From assembly GCA_006503535.1 (NCBI GenBank), contig QYRS01000008.1, forward strand, positions 310,001 to 374,000: DNA of 64,000 bases. Reading direction: 5' to 3'. This document shows, one piece after another, positions 46,372 to 58,905 of this stretch. Positions within the stretch are counted from its first letter, which is position 1; every line of letters begins with the position of its first letter. This DNA comes from Arthrinium phaeospermum (Eukaryota > Ascomycota > Sordariomycetes > Amphisphaeriales > Apiosporaceae). Under the pieces are notes generated by a model. The model searched no databases, was not told where the DNA came from, and saw nothing but the letters and a program-made list of their open reading frames with translations. A program made the translations under genes and the position numbers.

Positions 46372-49300
46372 TGTAAGAGATTTGAAAAAGGAAGTGAGCC
46401 ACGCACCTATTTGGTCCAGAGTACCACGCCGTTGGGAACCGGCCAACAACACAACACACCTGGATATTCCGATGGGATTAGACGGGAAGGTGAGTTGCTG
46501 ATTCTTTATCATGCAAAGTCAGTAAACCGCGTTTCATATGTCTGGTCAGAAAGAGGAGTTGTTGGCAAAATATAGCCAGCGACATATGGTGCTTGCTGAC
46601 GGGCTGCATCTTGCAGCCAACGTCGGACAGATGGTGCATTAAGTAGGCATGTATGTAAGCAAGCCAACAAGGACGTAATGCCCGCTTCAGCAATAGCTAG
46701 GGGCACTTATACATCCATCGGGTACAGCTGGCGGCTCGGGCCCGGCCACTTTGGCCTGTGCAGGCAGGGCAGGACAAAGGAAATAGAAGAAAATGTGGGA
46801 AGGGACTAACAGGTACAGTACACCACTTACTCAGGTCGCGTAAGACTCGCGCGTTGGAGGGGCTCCGGGGAGAGCTGAAACCCGGCTCTGAGGCGACAAC
46901 AACAACGGCAGTGCTCTGGAAGCACTCTGATTGAAGGGCAGACAACAATGTCAACTGTTATCCGCAGGTAGTCCCTGTCACCTGACGAGTATCGGGGCCA
47001 ATGGAGATGGTGAGAATGCTCCTGGCGACGATGATAGGCCTTGATAGGAATTGGCAATTGGGTCGATGGTTTTGGCGGGCGAGCAGGCCGTTGATTTGCT
47101 GAATAGGCGGCTGCTCAGTGTCTGAGTTTTGCGCAAGCTCTCTGACTGGCTGGCTGGCTTGCTATTGAATGGGGCCTCTTGAATTGAAGCGCAGCCACTC
47201 AACAGGCAGGGTGGTACAGTGCAGCGGGAAGAGAGCACCAAAGTGCGTGGTAGTCTCCAGCTGCTGGCAAGATAGGACGACGTTGGCGCACCTGAGTAGC
47301 TTGTGCAGCGGAATGTCGCGCGCGCTGTGTCAGACGAGAGGAAAGGAAGAGGGAGAAAGAGAAAGTGAGGGAGTAGAGACGCGCTCTGCCAGTGTCAAAA
47401 GACGTAGGTAGTAGCGGTGTCGCAGAAAAAAAAAAAGTTGCAAGGCGCGCGCTCGCACAAAGCAGGACGCAAGACACTTTCGGGTCGATTGCGCACCAAT
47501 GAGAGGGGCGGGCGCAGGCAGGAAAAACCTATGGTTGTCTGGCGGCGGCAGCTTAAGCTTTTGCTTCCTCTCTACCTAGCTACGCAGCGCGTGTAGATTT
47601 TGTTTGATTGAGTTGAGGCTGCGGTTCCTGAGTTGAACCTGTTTGGCGGGATCGAATCAGAATGCAGAAAGGCTTGGAGGAGGACTGCGATTCGCGAGTC
47701 GAATGCGGAGACGGGTAAGTCAGTTTAGCGAGGACGGGAAGGGCAGTATAGTGTTGCCAGAGACTCTTTGTGATTTGACAATCAAGAGACGAACTGTGCG
47801 TAGATAGTGGTTGGAATGTGTCGGTGGTTTTGGGCCTGCTTGTTTGGTCTGTTCGGGCAAGAAAGACAATTGATTCGATGAATTTTGGCCGTTGTGGACC
47901 AAAGAGAAGAGGGGATTGGTTGGCAGGAATTGGGCGATGCCGAGTAGAAATGGGAAAATCCACGAGGGTTTTTTGATGGGGCGCACCTTGCAGAGTGTGA
48001 CTAATCAGGTCAGAGCTCCCTCCAGCCAGAGGGGACGTGGGCAGTACTGGACAGCAGAGCAGGCGCAGGAAAGTAGGGGCCGAAAAGAAAAAAAATTGTG
48101 TAAGAGCCGATCCCACTTGTTTCTAGTTCTGGTTCTGACTGACTCTTTTGCTGCCCAGTTTCCTGATCCACTAGGCTGGGATGCAGTTTGATGCTTGAAC
48201 ATCAAATGGGAAAATCAACGTGATGTACCTACCAATCAAAAAGTTACCTTGCCTACCCTAGGGGAGGTGCTGGCCAGGTACATGGGATACCTCATGTAGG
48301 TTGAAGTAGGTACGGAGTATTGATTAATTGGATTGGCTGCTGCAAAGGCTCAATATTTCTCTGCGAACTTTTCATTTCAATTTCATGTCAGACAGCAACC
48401 CAGCCCCGAAGAGAAAGACGAGAACAAGAAGAACGAGAACAAGAACAGGAACCGGGCGGGCGGGCGGACGCTTCGGCTCTGTGACAGGCGGTACTGCTGA
48501 CAGCACTGGGTGAAAAGACCCTGGTTCGATGCTGTTCAAGGTTGCAGCAACTCCAGGCGCTACAAGGAAAATGTCTGTAGATACGTACCTGATTTATCAA
48601 TCAATTTGATGACAACCAGGAAGACCAACCACCTTGGCGGCTAATCACAGTCAACCGTTTCTAATACGCACAGTATTGTATCTGAATATCTTTCTTTATC
48701 CGTTTATACAGTCCGCTGCTGCTTGTCGCGACACATTTCCCCTGCTGCAGCAGACTCACGCTTCCGCCGACTCGAACTGGCCAAGGAGCTCTTGGTGATG
48801 CGAGACTAGCCTTTTTTTTTTCCTATTTCTTTGGATTTTTTAAAATTCTTGTTGTCGTGTGGGTTGATGGTTTCGTAATGAGCGGTGTCTTGTCGCGCTG
48901 CTGCAAAGCGGTGGCTGGGTTCCAGAGTGAGGGTCAGCTCTGCCTCTTTGCCCACACTTGCCCGCCAGGCTTGTTAGTTAGCCTAGAAGCTCGTCACAGT
49001 AGCTGATCCAACCTGCCAACGGGCACCAGTTCGAACCGTCCCAAGCTAAGCACACGTACTTGTGCTAGCGAGCTGTGGCAAGGCGCTTGCAAGATGTGCC
49101 TTGTCACGAGAAAGGCAGGAGCTCGAGGCAGTAGCTCGAGGTTCTAGGTATCCCTCGGGTGGGGGAGGGGGGTTGAAGGACAGACAGGGGTCGTTTCGGT
49201 GGCCAGGGTAGTCCGAGACCGAACGGGCGAGAAGGTCGTCACAGCCAGGCCACAGCCTAAAGACCAAACCACAACTGCGTCGACAGTTCTCTGGCGCGTC

Positions 49301-52300
49301 GGGACACTCGAAGCGTTAATAATAGGTAAGCTATTAAACACGTAGCCAATCCGATGTGCCTCGGTCTGCTCTACGTAGGTATGTAGTAGGTAGGCATGTA
49401 CATATTGATGTAGGTAAGTAGATGGCAAGCCACACACAGAGATGTCGGCATTGACCGCTTCCAATCTCAAACGCTTGTTTGCCTTGGTGTCTTGATCTTC
49501 TTTGTTTCTCATGAGATGCATGGCCGTAGAAACGAAACCGGGGAGAAACAAGAAATACCAGTGAATATGACAGAACATACTGTGCGTGATCGCTGATCCC
49601 CCTCCCACGGTTGATCCAGCTGTCAGGCTATGGAAGAGATGGCGTTTTGGCGTGACACGAAGCAATCAATCCTAATTTTAGATCGACTGAGCTACTGATG
49701 TGGTAGTGGCCTGGGTCGACAAGTACACCGTGCAGAAAGTGAAGGTGCTCGATGCGATACGATAAAATCGCAATACTGCGGGGGAGGTTGGGACTTGGCG
49801 ACCTGGCCTGGGAGTTGGAGCCTGGCTGCCTGCGCTCCAGAAAAAAACAGAGTCAGAAGTCAGAAGGCTAACAGTGCGTGCAGACAGTAACCACCCGCTT
49901 GGGTTTTGGGTCTTCGGGCTAAATCGGGCACTTTACGGCTCGCTTAAGGACCCGGTCGAGTGATGTTGGTCTTTTGGGCAGTTATCAGCGAACCGTACAT
50001 ATCTGTACGGCAGAGAGCTGTGCGAGGCAACAATCATCATGTGACATCATTTTCGAAAGGCGTCTGTATAATGAATGCACTGTGTGATACATGGTGCGGA
50101 GAGGAGGGGGGAAAGGCAGCAGAACGTGTTTTGCCGTCTTCGCTCGGTTTAGGGAGCCGCGGAGCGCATCATTCTGACGGTGAGGGTGGTGAGACGGGAC
50201 CAACAGTCAACACGACCGGCTGGAGGCGAATTTATTTCCTTGACATGGTCGCAGAGTTTCCTGAAAAGTCGGTGTAACAAGACATGCAGTGCGTGCTCGA
50301 CCTCAAGCTCAAAAGTGATGGGATTTGGGATGGTCGGACGTCGTCAACCCACGCGGAACGTGCATCGCTAGGGAATGCAGGTCTCCAGTCGACGGGATGG
50401 ACCCAATGGTTTGATGATGGGATGGGGGGTGTTTCCTCAGATCTGAGAGAGGGAAGTTTGGACTCACCCGCAGTTGGGACTTATTGAGATCTTTGCCGCG
50501 GATGCGTCAGAAAAAAAAATCGAGTGGACGAGAATCCACGAGAACGAGTGGAATGCAGCAGCCCGTGAGTGGTTGAATATTCGTTGGATTTTCCGTCGAT
50601 ACAGAGCAGTTTCTCGCAGCCTCTTTTGAAACATTCTGGTGTTGAAACCTAAGGCCTGTGCTCCAATCATGCCGCCGTCGTCCGTGTGTCGTTTTGTTGC
50701 ATCGCAAGGCAGCCCCAGGGCCCAGAGCCCAGCGCCCAGGGTGAGGAGTTCTGCCAGGATATGTAGGTATGTACATGGTCGATTGGAGATCTCAAAACAG
50801 AGGCCCCCCATGGTACATAACATGGTCTGAGCAGGGGTGGGCTTGGTTGGCTGATGCTGAGGTCGCCATGTGCGATGCGATATCCAGACCAGACAATGGA
50901 GAGAGAGATGCGATCAATCCATGTCGTTGGCCTCCCTCATCGGCTTACTTCCCTGGTAACACGGGCTTTGCGTGGCCTGCGTGCTGAGTGGCCCATTCTA
51001 TTTACTCCATGCCTTTCCATCTCCATCAACAAAGTTACGTCTATTTGCCCCTCAGGTCTAAGTGGTCTTTCCAAACCCCTAGGAATCTGGGATTGCCAAA
51101 GGCACAGTCGTTATGCAAATCCAAAGTCATGTGCCGGCTGCCCATTTGGCATGCAGTCGTAGGTTGGAACATGCCGTGGACACTAGGTAAGTAGACACTG
51201 GACAGTGCAACATAGCTGCCATTGATCGTCGTCGTCCACCTCCAAACGAGGTCGAGAATTCCGGGCCAATCAGCGCCCAGAGAAGCCATTCTGTTTTCTC
51301 ATTCGGTCTCACATCCTCCCCATGCTTCCCACTTAGTTCCAACGCCAATCCTACTATCATAACTCTATCCTGCACGCCTGCCAATGTCCATTCCTCGGTG
51401 CCTGGCGGCTAACGGGAAATCAACAGTTTGGGTAGCTCCAGGCTGACGCTTCTCGCCGCTTTGGGGCGACTTTTGGTAAGTGATAGTGGTATATCCCAGT
51501 CCTTGGCCCATCCAGACATTTCTCTCCGCATCTGCTTATTTGCTTTTGCCGCACCGCACCGTCGGCGGAGAAGATAGGTGTTCCAGATTAGTGATGAGAC
51601 CTACATATCAACACGTGGATAGCCGCTCAGCGGTTGCGGTGCATCTGGAAGCCAAGGTAAACCCGGCAAAGGATGACGGGTTGGTGTGGTCGATCGACTC
51701 GCCCGATGGAGTGCTGTGATGGATTCTCAGCCACCTGATGCCAACCCGCCTGTCGCGGAAATGAGGCATCGCCTAACTAATGGGTGATTTGCTAAATACC
51801 GCCGAGATGCTGAAGCAGGAAGCACCCCCGTGTACTATCGCAGATTGTGGCCTTGTCACACCAGGAATGTCATCACTTCGTTCAGCCGCTGTGATGGGGC
51901 GGGCCCTGGCTACGGTGCCGTCACGAGAACAGGCCCGGAAATCATCAGTGTAGAGCCATTCTACATTGTCACGAGCCGGGTTCGTTTTGACGTTTAGGTG
52001 TCCAGTTCTTCACAGGGGTGTTTCATTGGAAGCCATACGACCTTGACGACAAATATGTACGGTTTCGTGACAACAGAAAGCCCATTTATCAGGTATGGTT
52101 GGGCGTCTGGGTTGAATGAGGATGAGCATCAGTCCAATCATGAACCGAGAGTCCATCCGGGAACCAGCCTGGTTCTCGATATGAGCTCGAGGGAAATGGG
52201 CGTGGCCCTCGTATCCTGATGTTGACCGCCTTCGAATACTTAGTCACTTTGTGGCAAGAGGTGTTTTCCTATCTCCAAAACCTCGTCCACGCGATTCTAG

Positions 52301-53820
52301 GTTGCTACAGATCGAGAGAAGTTGACGGATTGACTATGACATAAGAATGACTGGCTAAGTTTCTTGATACCTCGTGAAGGCACCTGGGAAATGCCAAGTT
52401 ATGGTGAATTCACGCTCAAGTGTCTGTCTTGGGTCTGGATTTGTATAAACCCTTGCCGACGATAATTCCCTAGTCGGCACATGGGCTCCTCTTGCTCTCA
52501 TAGGTACCAGTGCTGTCTTCTGGTAACGTCCGTCCTTCATCACAGGCTCGTCATCTAGACCACCGATCTCTCAAAGAATAGCCTAATGTCTTGAGGCAAT
52601 GCTCAACAACCAATGTTCAACCAGGTAACATGAAAATGTGACTGGACTTGGTGCTCATTCGTTTTCTATGCAGTAATCCCGCGTGCTCTGTCAACACCAT
52701 CGTCTGCAGAGGACGCCCTTGGCTCTGCTGTCTACACTCGAGACCATGCCACTCAGATACTGGGTTAGGTATGTATGCGCCAGTGTGCCTTTGTTGATCT
52801 AAGTGGCTTGGGAACTGTGTCAAGATGAGTGCCAGTAACAGATAGGAAACTCAGCGCTTGGAAGATACAATACCTGTCTCTCGATCACTGCGGTGGATAT
52901 GGCATACAAAGTGTCGCGCCGCACCTCCGTGGAAAACGAGAGCCATTTGCATGTGGTAGTTGATTTCATAAAGTGGTCTATACGAGTATGTTCTGCTTGC
53001 CATGGTCCAATGTTGGCATGATGTTGCTTATATATACATTGTCCGCGATACTTTTCAGGGCGTGTAACATCCACGAGCAGTTGACTACCTACACAGTAGA
53101 ACCCACACGTGGTAGACTACACTCATTCCACAAGCCCTGGACACTATTACGCTACGAGACATGGCGATATAGCAATCAATGTCAGTCTTGGTTATCACAT
53201 CCCGATACGATGATAGTGTATATGGATGTTGCTATGCCTCGGGCGTCACCTCTTTCAAGTTTTCAGTTGTGTAGTAATATCAACCCTCTCAGCCAAAAGC
53301 AGGCTTATTTCATGATACGATGCATTGGGTTGATACCTGGCCTCATGTGTAAATCATCCTTGACATATCATATTGATTTCATGAACCATACCCAGGAATT
53401 AACAAGGTTGGCTGTACTGCGAAATACATGGTAAGAATATTAGCACTGGCAAAGCCTGTTTCATTGTCGTTACTGGCCTGGAGCAAATGCGGGAATGACG
53501 GCATGCTCGAACCTTGCCCGGCTCCAACAAAGGCCTTTGATGATGCAAATACCACTACTGATTATGTGCATATAGTTTAGGCCTGCATGCTTTGTCCGCG
53601 ATAATCTTGTTCTGTCACCAAGTGCGTGCAGGCAAGTAAAGTTTACTTCTCCCCTCACACCACTTCGTTCTTAAAGAAATCCCATGCCTGAGCAGGAAAC
53701 AAATGAAACCAAGCAACGAGGGAATAGGAACCTGCAGAACCCGATCAGAACACCCACCGTTCTACCCTATCATATCCTATACGATCACACATATATACTT
53801 ACATATATCAGTTTGAAGCC

Positions 53821-54066
53821 ATGTGTTATTATAGCGACCAGTTCTATGCCTGCGGTTGCCGCTACATCGACCCCAAGACCAACGACTACCTGCGAGTGAC
53901 GCAGAGATGCGAAAAGGCAAAGAGGAAAAACAGAGACTGCCCCCCAGCCAAGCCCTTGGATCTTCGCTGGCAGTTGACGCAGGAATATTGCAACAACCCG
54001 AATTGTCCAGCTCAGCAGGGCGATGGTGGTGGCCAAAGAGGTGACGAGCAAGAGTGTGAACAATGA
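53821..54066 (+). CDS. small Cys-containing protein of the MCYY/MCFY type, function unknown
   Basis: This 81-residue frame starts MCYYSDQFYACGCRYID and contains seven Cys, including CNNPNC near the end of the conserved part. Short intracellular proteins starting Met-Cys-Phe/Tyr-Tyr with scattered Cys pairs are a common orphan class in Pezizomycotina. The Cys spacing suggests a small metal-binding fold. There is no signal peptide. The C-terminal 15 residues are Gln/Gly/Glu-rich and probably disordered. A TATA-like ATATATACTTACATATA lies 20-40 bp upstream. Function is unknown. It could be a chance frame, but the composition is protein-like and distinct from flanking frames. Confidence 0.55.
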   Translation: MCYYSDQFYACGCRYIDPKTNDYLRVTQRCEKAKRKNRDCPPAKPLDLRWQLTQEYCNNPNCPAQQGDGGGQRGDEQECEQ

Positions 54067-54477
54067 TAATTAATACCAACGAACTTCACTTCGATACCAG
54101 AGGCGGTTGTTTGGTAGGCCCAAAGAGCCTGTCCGGACACAAAAAGGCAGGCAGGCTGGTTACCTATGTTGGGGAAGCCGAGGAGTAATTACCAGAGTAG
54201 TACGAGCACAAGCAGGTTGCCAAACAACAACTCAAATCACTCGACCTGGACACCAGGATCAGGATTGGCTTGCCAGCTGATAGTCTAGAAAAGACCGAAA
54301 TATCTCAAAAAGGTGTCTATTTCATGCCATCGCTTTCTAGCAGCGGGTATTGTAGACCAACTCGTGGCCCTGTTGCACCCCCTTCCCCTACTGCGCCGCC
54401 AGCTGTAAACCAACGAACGCCCTTGGGTATTTAATCCCACAATGTACTCTATATATCAAGGTCATCCCTTCTCTCCT
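54067..54477. other. convergent intergenic region
   Basis: This 411-bp stretch lies between the small Cys-containing ORF and the synaptojanin stop and presumably holds 3' UTRs. No gene or RNA is seen. Confidence 0.5.
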
Positions 54478-57400
54478 TCAACTGGGTCTTAAAGTCTCCC
54501 ATCCGTTCATTTCGGTCGCATCATCATCTCCCAGCAGATCAACTGCCGAACTTTTCACGGGCTTGGATGCCTGCACGGGTTCTTGCTGAGCAGGGCGTGC
54601 GGGCAATACTGGTTTCCGGTGCCCTAGTCCTGGCAGGTTGACACCTCCACTGATCCCGCCTTGTCCATAACTAGTGGTGCCCGTCTTGGTGGTGTTTGAC
54701 CTTTGAGGCTGGTTCAGACCGGGCATTTGGCGTTGCATACCTCCTGTCAGATTAGGAGAATTGCTCTGCTCCAACCTGGACGTCAAGTTCTGTATGTTAG
54801 TGCTCGCCCGCCGGGGCATGTTGAATCTAGTCGCGTCTTCATCGAATTGACCAAGGTCCTGAGATCCTGCGCTCATGGTGGGCGAGGTGAGGTGTACTGG
54901 CTTCTTGGCAACCTGAGCAGAATAGTGTTAGCCTTGGGACAGGACTTGGTAACTAGGAAAGTGTATAAACATGTCGAGGGAGCCTCAGCTTCGCCCAGGC
55001 GGCATCGAATCAAAGTCCACTACAACTTGATAAGAAGCCCCCCAGGGTGTAACAACGCCAAAAGGTAGTGGGTGCGGGCCTAGATCCATAGACCAGGCCT
55101 AATCAGAGGGAGTTTGTTGACTTATGAGCTACTTACGGGCGGTGGTGCTTTGGATTTCCCAGATACCTGAGCCGGTACCGCGGACAATGGCTGCGACTGT
55201 TGAGGCGGCGGGGTAGGCTTGGGGGTGTTCGCGCTTTCCCGGTTGATTGGGATCGCCCGGGCCGGTGTCCCCGTCGTATTGCTGCTTGCTTGACGTCTCG
55301 GAGGGGGAGGGGGCGGCGGTTCATGCATTTGGCCTTGCCCGGGGATGGGTTCATCCATGAGATTGAGACGTCCAACCTTGGCAGGCAAACCTGAAGCTTC
55401 ATACGGCGGAGGCAGCTTTCTAGGCGTGGAACTCGACGCCGATGTAGACAACAATGTAGAATGATTAATGTGCTCGTATGGCGAGCTAGAGATGCTGGAG
55501 AAAGAGCCAAGCCGCGAATTTGCCCGGGGAACATCAACCCATTCGTTCTCGTCATTGGGAACGAAAGGATTCGACGGCCGTGTCTTACTAAGTACCGTCG
55601 ACGAAGCACCGTCAGCGGGCCTAGGGGCTTGGACCGAGGACTGTGCCATTTTCCCGTTCTCCAACCACCATCGCTGGCGATCTGAGCTGGCAGGCGGAAG
55701 GCCCGGTTCGATGGCATCATATCCGATGAGGTCTTCGTCATCTGAATCATCGAGTTCCAGATTCGTCCCGGTCTGGCCAACCTCGGCCTTGCGTCGATCA
55801 TACAGCCCGCGACTGATCTTCTCCTTCAATGGTTCGTCAATAATATTGACGATGCATTGATAGGCAGCGTATACCGGCCGATGGTCAGAAAACCGTAATG
55901 GAGCCGAGTTATATGCCACCTGTTTGATGTTGGTACCCTTTCGTAGGATACGATCGGTCCAAGCTGGGATCCGTGCCTTTTCACTGTAGACAACGTCAGA
56001 ACACTTTGGCAATGCACTCAAACACAAACTTCACTTACGAAGTATCGTATCTGTCAGTTCCGATATCGAATTTGTAAGTCGGCATGAAGTTGATTTTGGC
56101 CTCCGAATAAAACGGGAAAGCTAGACCGGCAACCATTTGAAGGTTCAACTTCAGTCTTGTTAGCAGATGCAGACCCTAATACGGCTCTGGGACTCCGTCA
56201 CTAACCTGATCGTTGTCGTAGAGCCTTGCCAAGTCCTGCTGCTTAACCAGTTCCATGGCTCGTTCATGGCTCAAGCCAATGCGGTAATTGAAATCACCAA
56301 GCCATACGACGGTATCTGTCCATGTTAGTAAGCCGGCTCAATGTGGAAGGGGCATGTCTCTCACCATGGTCATCAATGCCCCTGTTCCTTTGGAAACGCA
56401 GCCCGTGATTAATAGTTGCGTAGTCCCGGTTGCGTTCCTCATAGTTGGCAAAGCCAGCTGCCAGATGAGCAGTAACGAAGCATAATTGGGTATTTGCATA
56501 TTCCATCCGAATGGCCACGGCGCCCTTGTTCCCGGCAATGCCTGACATACCGGTTTTCTTGACACTGCCTTCGACGTTTTTGATCTTGGATAGCACCGAA
56601 ACCTTGACGAATATGCACAGAGCTGCGCCAACAAGCTGACCGCTCCGCAGCAACACATACTTCTCGCCGCCTATTCGCTGTGCATGTCCATTCAAATTCT
56701 TCTTGATGGCTCTTTCCCATGCTTGTTTTCGTGTAGGATCGCTGTTCATGATTTGTTGGGCGCTCAGCTCAACGATTTCTTGGAATCCCACAGCGACGAT
56801 CTCGGGCTGAGTTGAGCCCAATACATCGGGATGCAACCATGGCGTGAGGTCATCGTTAATGCCTTCAGTTTTGCCATTGAGATTGAACGTGCCAACCAGT
56901 CTATTGATTTTCTTGTTAGTAAACTCGGTAAAAGGGTACTCATGTGACTTTTGGTGACTTTTGGAGGGCAAGTGGCTCACATGGTGATGGTTTCCGTCGA
57001 GGAGAACTCGGCAGCTCGCTTGCCTAACTCGTTCGACACGTAATCGCTAATAGGGTCAAAAAGGTGCACAGGAGACTGGCCCACCAGTCTACCCAGGAGC
57101 ATGTCAATGGTGTTTTGCCGTGCTTTATCGGCAAAGTTGTTTATGTATAGTCTGGTTGCACTCTTCCGCGCATCTGCGATAGCACCAGCCAACGACATCT
57201 TGCCATGTCTTGTGAAGGACGACTTCAAAGCGCCTGTGCCGGCATATATCCGGGACAATGCGTCACCATTGTCTGCCCACAAGGTAGAGTGGCGAACCCA
57301 AAAATCCGACGACGCGTATTCAGTCCTGTGATTCAGGAACGACTGGAAAGCCAGCTGCGAAATGAGTGTCTGGATCAAGTTTGTACGATCAAGACAGTCA

Positions 57401-58905
57401 AGGCAATTGGTGCGAAAGACGCCCTCCTGCTGCAAAACCACAACCACTCTGTTACGCCCCGCAGGATCTTGTACAGCATCTCCCGCATCGTTCATCTCTT
57501 CGGCGAGATAGTAAGCGAAACCATCGGCAGAATGCTCGATATAGTTTCTGATCCCTTTCGCTGCTTCATACCCCATCTTTGTTTCCGCGTGGAAATCATA
57601 ATCTGTAACCCGTAGAAGGGTATGGTCACGATTCTGTTTTTCATCGGGACGACTTAGCGAACAGTGGTTCACGCCAAAATGATATCTTTGCGTGAGCTCA
57701 ACCTCTCCGGGCTTAGACTCGCTCAGCAAATTGACGACATGGACAGCGCCATAGGATTGCTCAAGGTCCTCGAAGTGCTTGTTGAATGCAGGCTGCGACC
57801 CTTCGGCAGACCGTGTTATCGCTATTTTTTGCTGGCCTGGGATAAGACCTGCACTTTGCTCCCAAAAGACCGGAACAGATCCGCGGACCTGGACATAAGA
57901 AAAGAGGGTTCCGGAGGGGCTCCAGTAGATGGTTTCACTCTCGACGAAGTTGGCCACGTGGCCATCATCATCGATACCTCGGCTGTTGAAGCGTGTGCCT
58001 GCTCTCTTGCAGGATAACCGGGATATCACTGTTAGGAAAGACGGAAGGCCAGTCTTCCCAGTGCTTAAAGGTGCCGCGGTTTGTGGTATAGTCATGGTGG
58101 TGCAGAACCCTCGTATCGCCGAGGTCAGAATCCTGGATGCATCCAAGGCTTCGCGCTCATGGGCGAGAAGCCTGGATCGAAATTGTACCAAGGGACTGAT
58201 CATGAAGGAATTCCACAAAAACGAATCGTCGAAGTTGTCAATGTCGAATGTGGCAGAATCTACCGGCCTGTCTTGAAGTCGGTTTGTCAAGTCAAAATCG
58301 GTGCTGTAGTAAAAGCTGCCATTACTCAAGAGCTTCTGGAGCTCGTGATAGGGGTACTCGACCTCTCCTTCCCTGCGCCCAAGGTCTTGGCCATAGGGCG
58401 AGTTGCCATCTGAAAGTTCGTTATCGTACGGGTTGAGAGAGTAAACGTTGTCGTATTCGGCGCTGTTCAGACAGAAGAAATCCACGTTCACGATCCTTTC
58501 CACCGTCTCGCCGGGTCGCACCGAGGCCACCCGGTTCGCTTGGGTAACAACGGACAAGAAGACATCTTGGTCAATGGTGATGAGGCCTAGCGTGCCGTAG
58601 ATTGGTCGGGGAGTGAGGGGTCGGAAATCGTTCAGGAGCTTCTTAGACGCCGGCGTAAACTCGACCATGCACTTGGAGATGGCGCCTTCGCTGCCAGCAC
58701 GTGGCCTTGCGGAGGAGACGGAAACCAGCGACCCATTGGCAATCGCTTCGCTCGTGGTCGGACTGTAGCGAAAGATCAAGGCGTGGGAGGAAGAGACGAT
58801 GGCGATGGCGCGATGAGGGTAGTCGCGGATGAGGAGTTGGCTTGACTTGTCAGACGAAGGCCCCACGACCGTATCCCGCGCTGCCGCTCTCGGATACTGA
58901 TCCAT
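54478..58905 (-). CDS. INP52: synaptojanin-like inositol polyphosphate 5-phosphatase (SAC1 + 5-phosphatase)
   Basis: This enzyme dephosphorylates PI(4,5)P2 and other phosphoinositides during endocytosis and Golgi-endosome traffic. Six exons (58905-56981, 56900-56365, 56315-56206, 56148-56039, 55983-55137, 54912-54478) encode 1320 residues. The SAC domain fills residues 1-620 with an intact CX5R active site (NCLDCLDRTN). The 5-phosphatase domain runs from about 640 to 970 (LVGTFNLNG, GFQEIVELS, AGNKGAV, WLGDFNYRI, PAWTDRIL, FSDHRPV). The first intron has a consensus TACTAAC branch and joins the two domains in frame. The C-terminal tail is Pro/Ser-rich with an NPF motif (SNPFVP), poly-Pro runs and a DLLGDDD segment near the end, typical of endocytic adaptors' ligands. 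The choice among INP51, INP52 and INP53 is not resolved. It is divergent from PRP39. Confidence 0.93.

Larger units (their letters stand above)
44958..53820. other. 8.9 kb region without a recognisable gene
   Basis: This is the longest gene-poor stretch of the window. Frames of 100-230 codons occur on both strands (for example 45895-46575, 47580-48116, 49144-49665 and 52973-53434), but none shows a domain, a family signature or a consistent splice model. The left part is CT-rich on the minus strand (47337-47370), compatible with a distant HAP2 transcription start and a long spliced leader. It also contains two 17-base G runs, a TACGGAGTA at 48311-48319 and TAGGTA-rich segments near 48220-48310 and 49376-49425. 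Confidence 0.5.

Noticed and set aside
45895..46575. 226-codon plus-strand frame spanning both G runs
   Set aside because: It depends on reading through two 17-G tracts of uncertain length and encodes poly-Gly and no domain.
48521..49040. tRNA B-box-like words (GGTTCGA near 48522 and AGTTCGAACC near 49029)
   Set aside because: No pairing T stem, anticodon arm or acceptor stem can be formed around either, so no tRNA is called.
49144..49665. 173-codon minus-strand frame in the gene-free block
   Set aside because: It has no domain and its composition reflects low-complexity intergenic DNA. There is no supporting splice model.
52973..53434. 153-codon plus-strand frame
   Set aside because: It has no recognisable domain or upstream signal. 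It was considered and left out.
57950..57970. TGGCCACGTGGCCA palindrome
   Set aside because: It lies inside the SAC-domain coding sequence of the synaptojanin gene, so codon constraint explains it and a regulatory role is unlikely.
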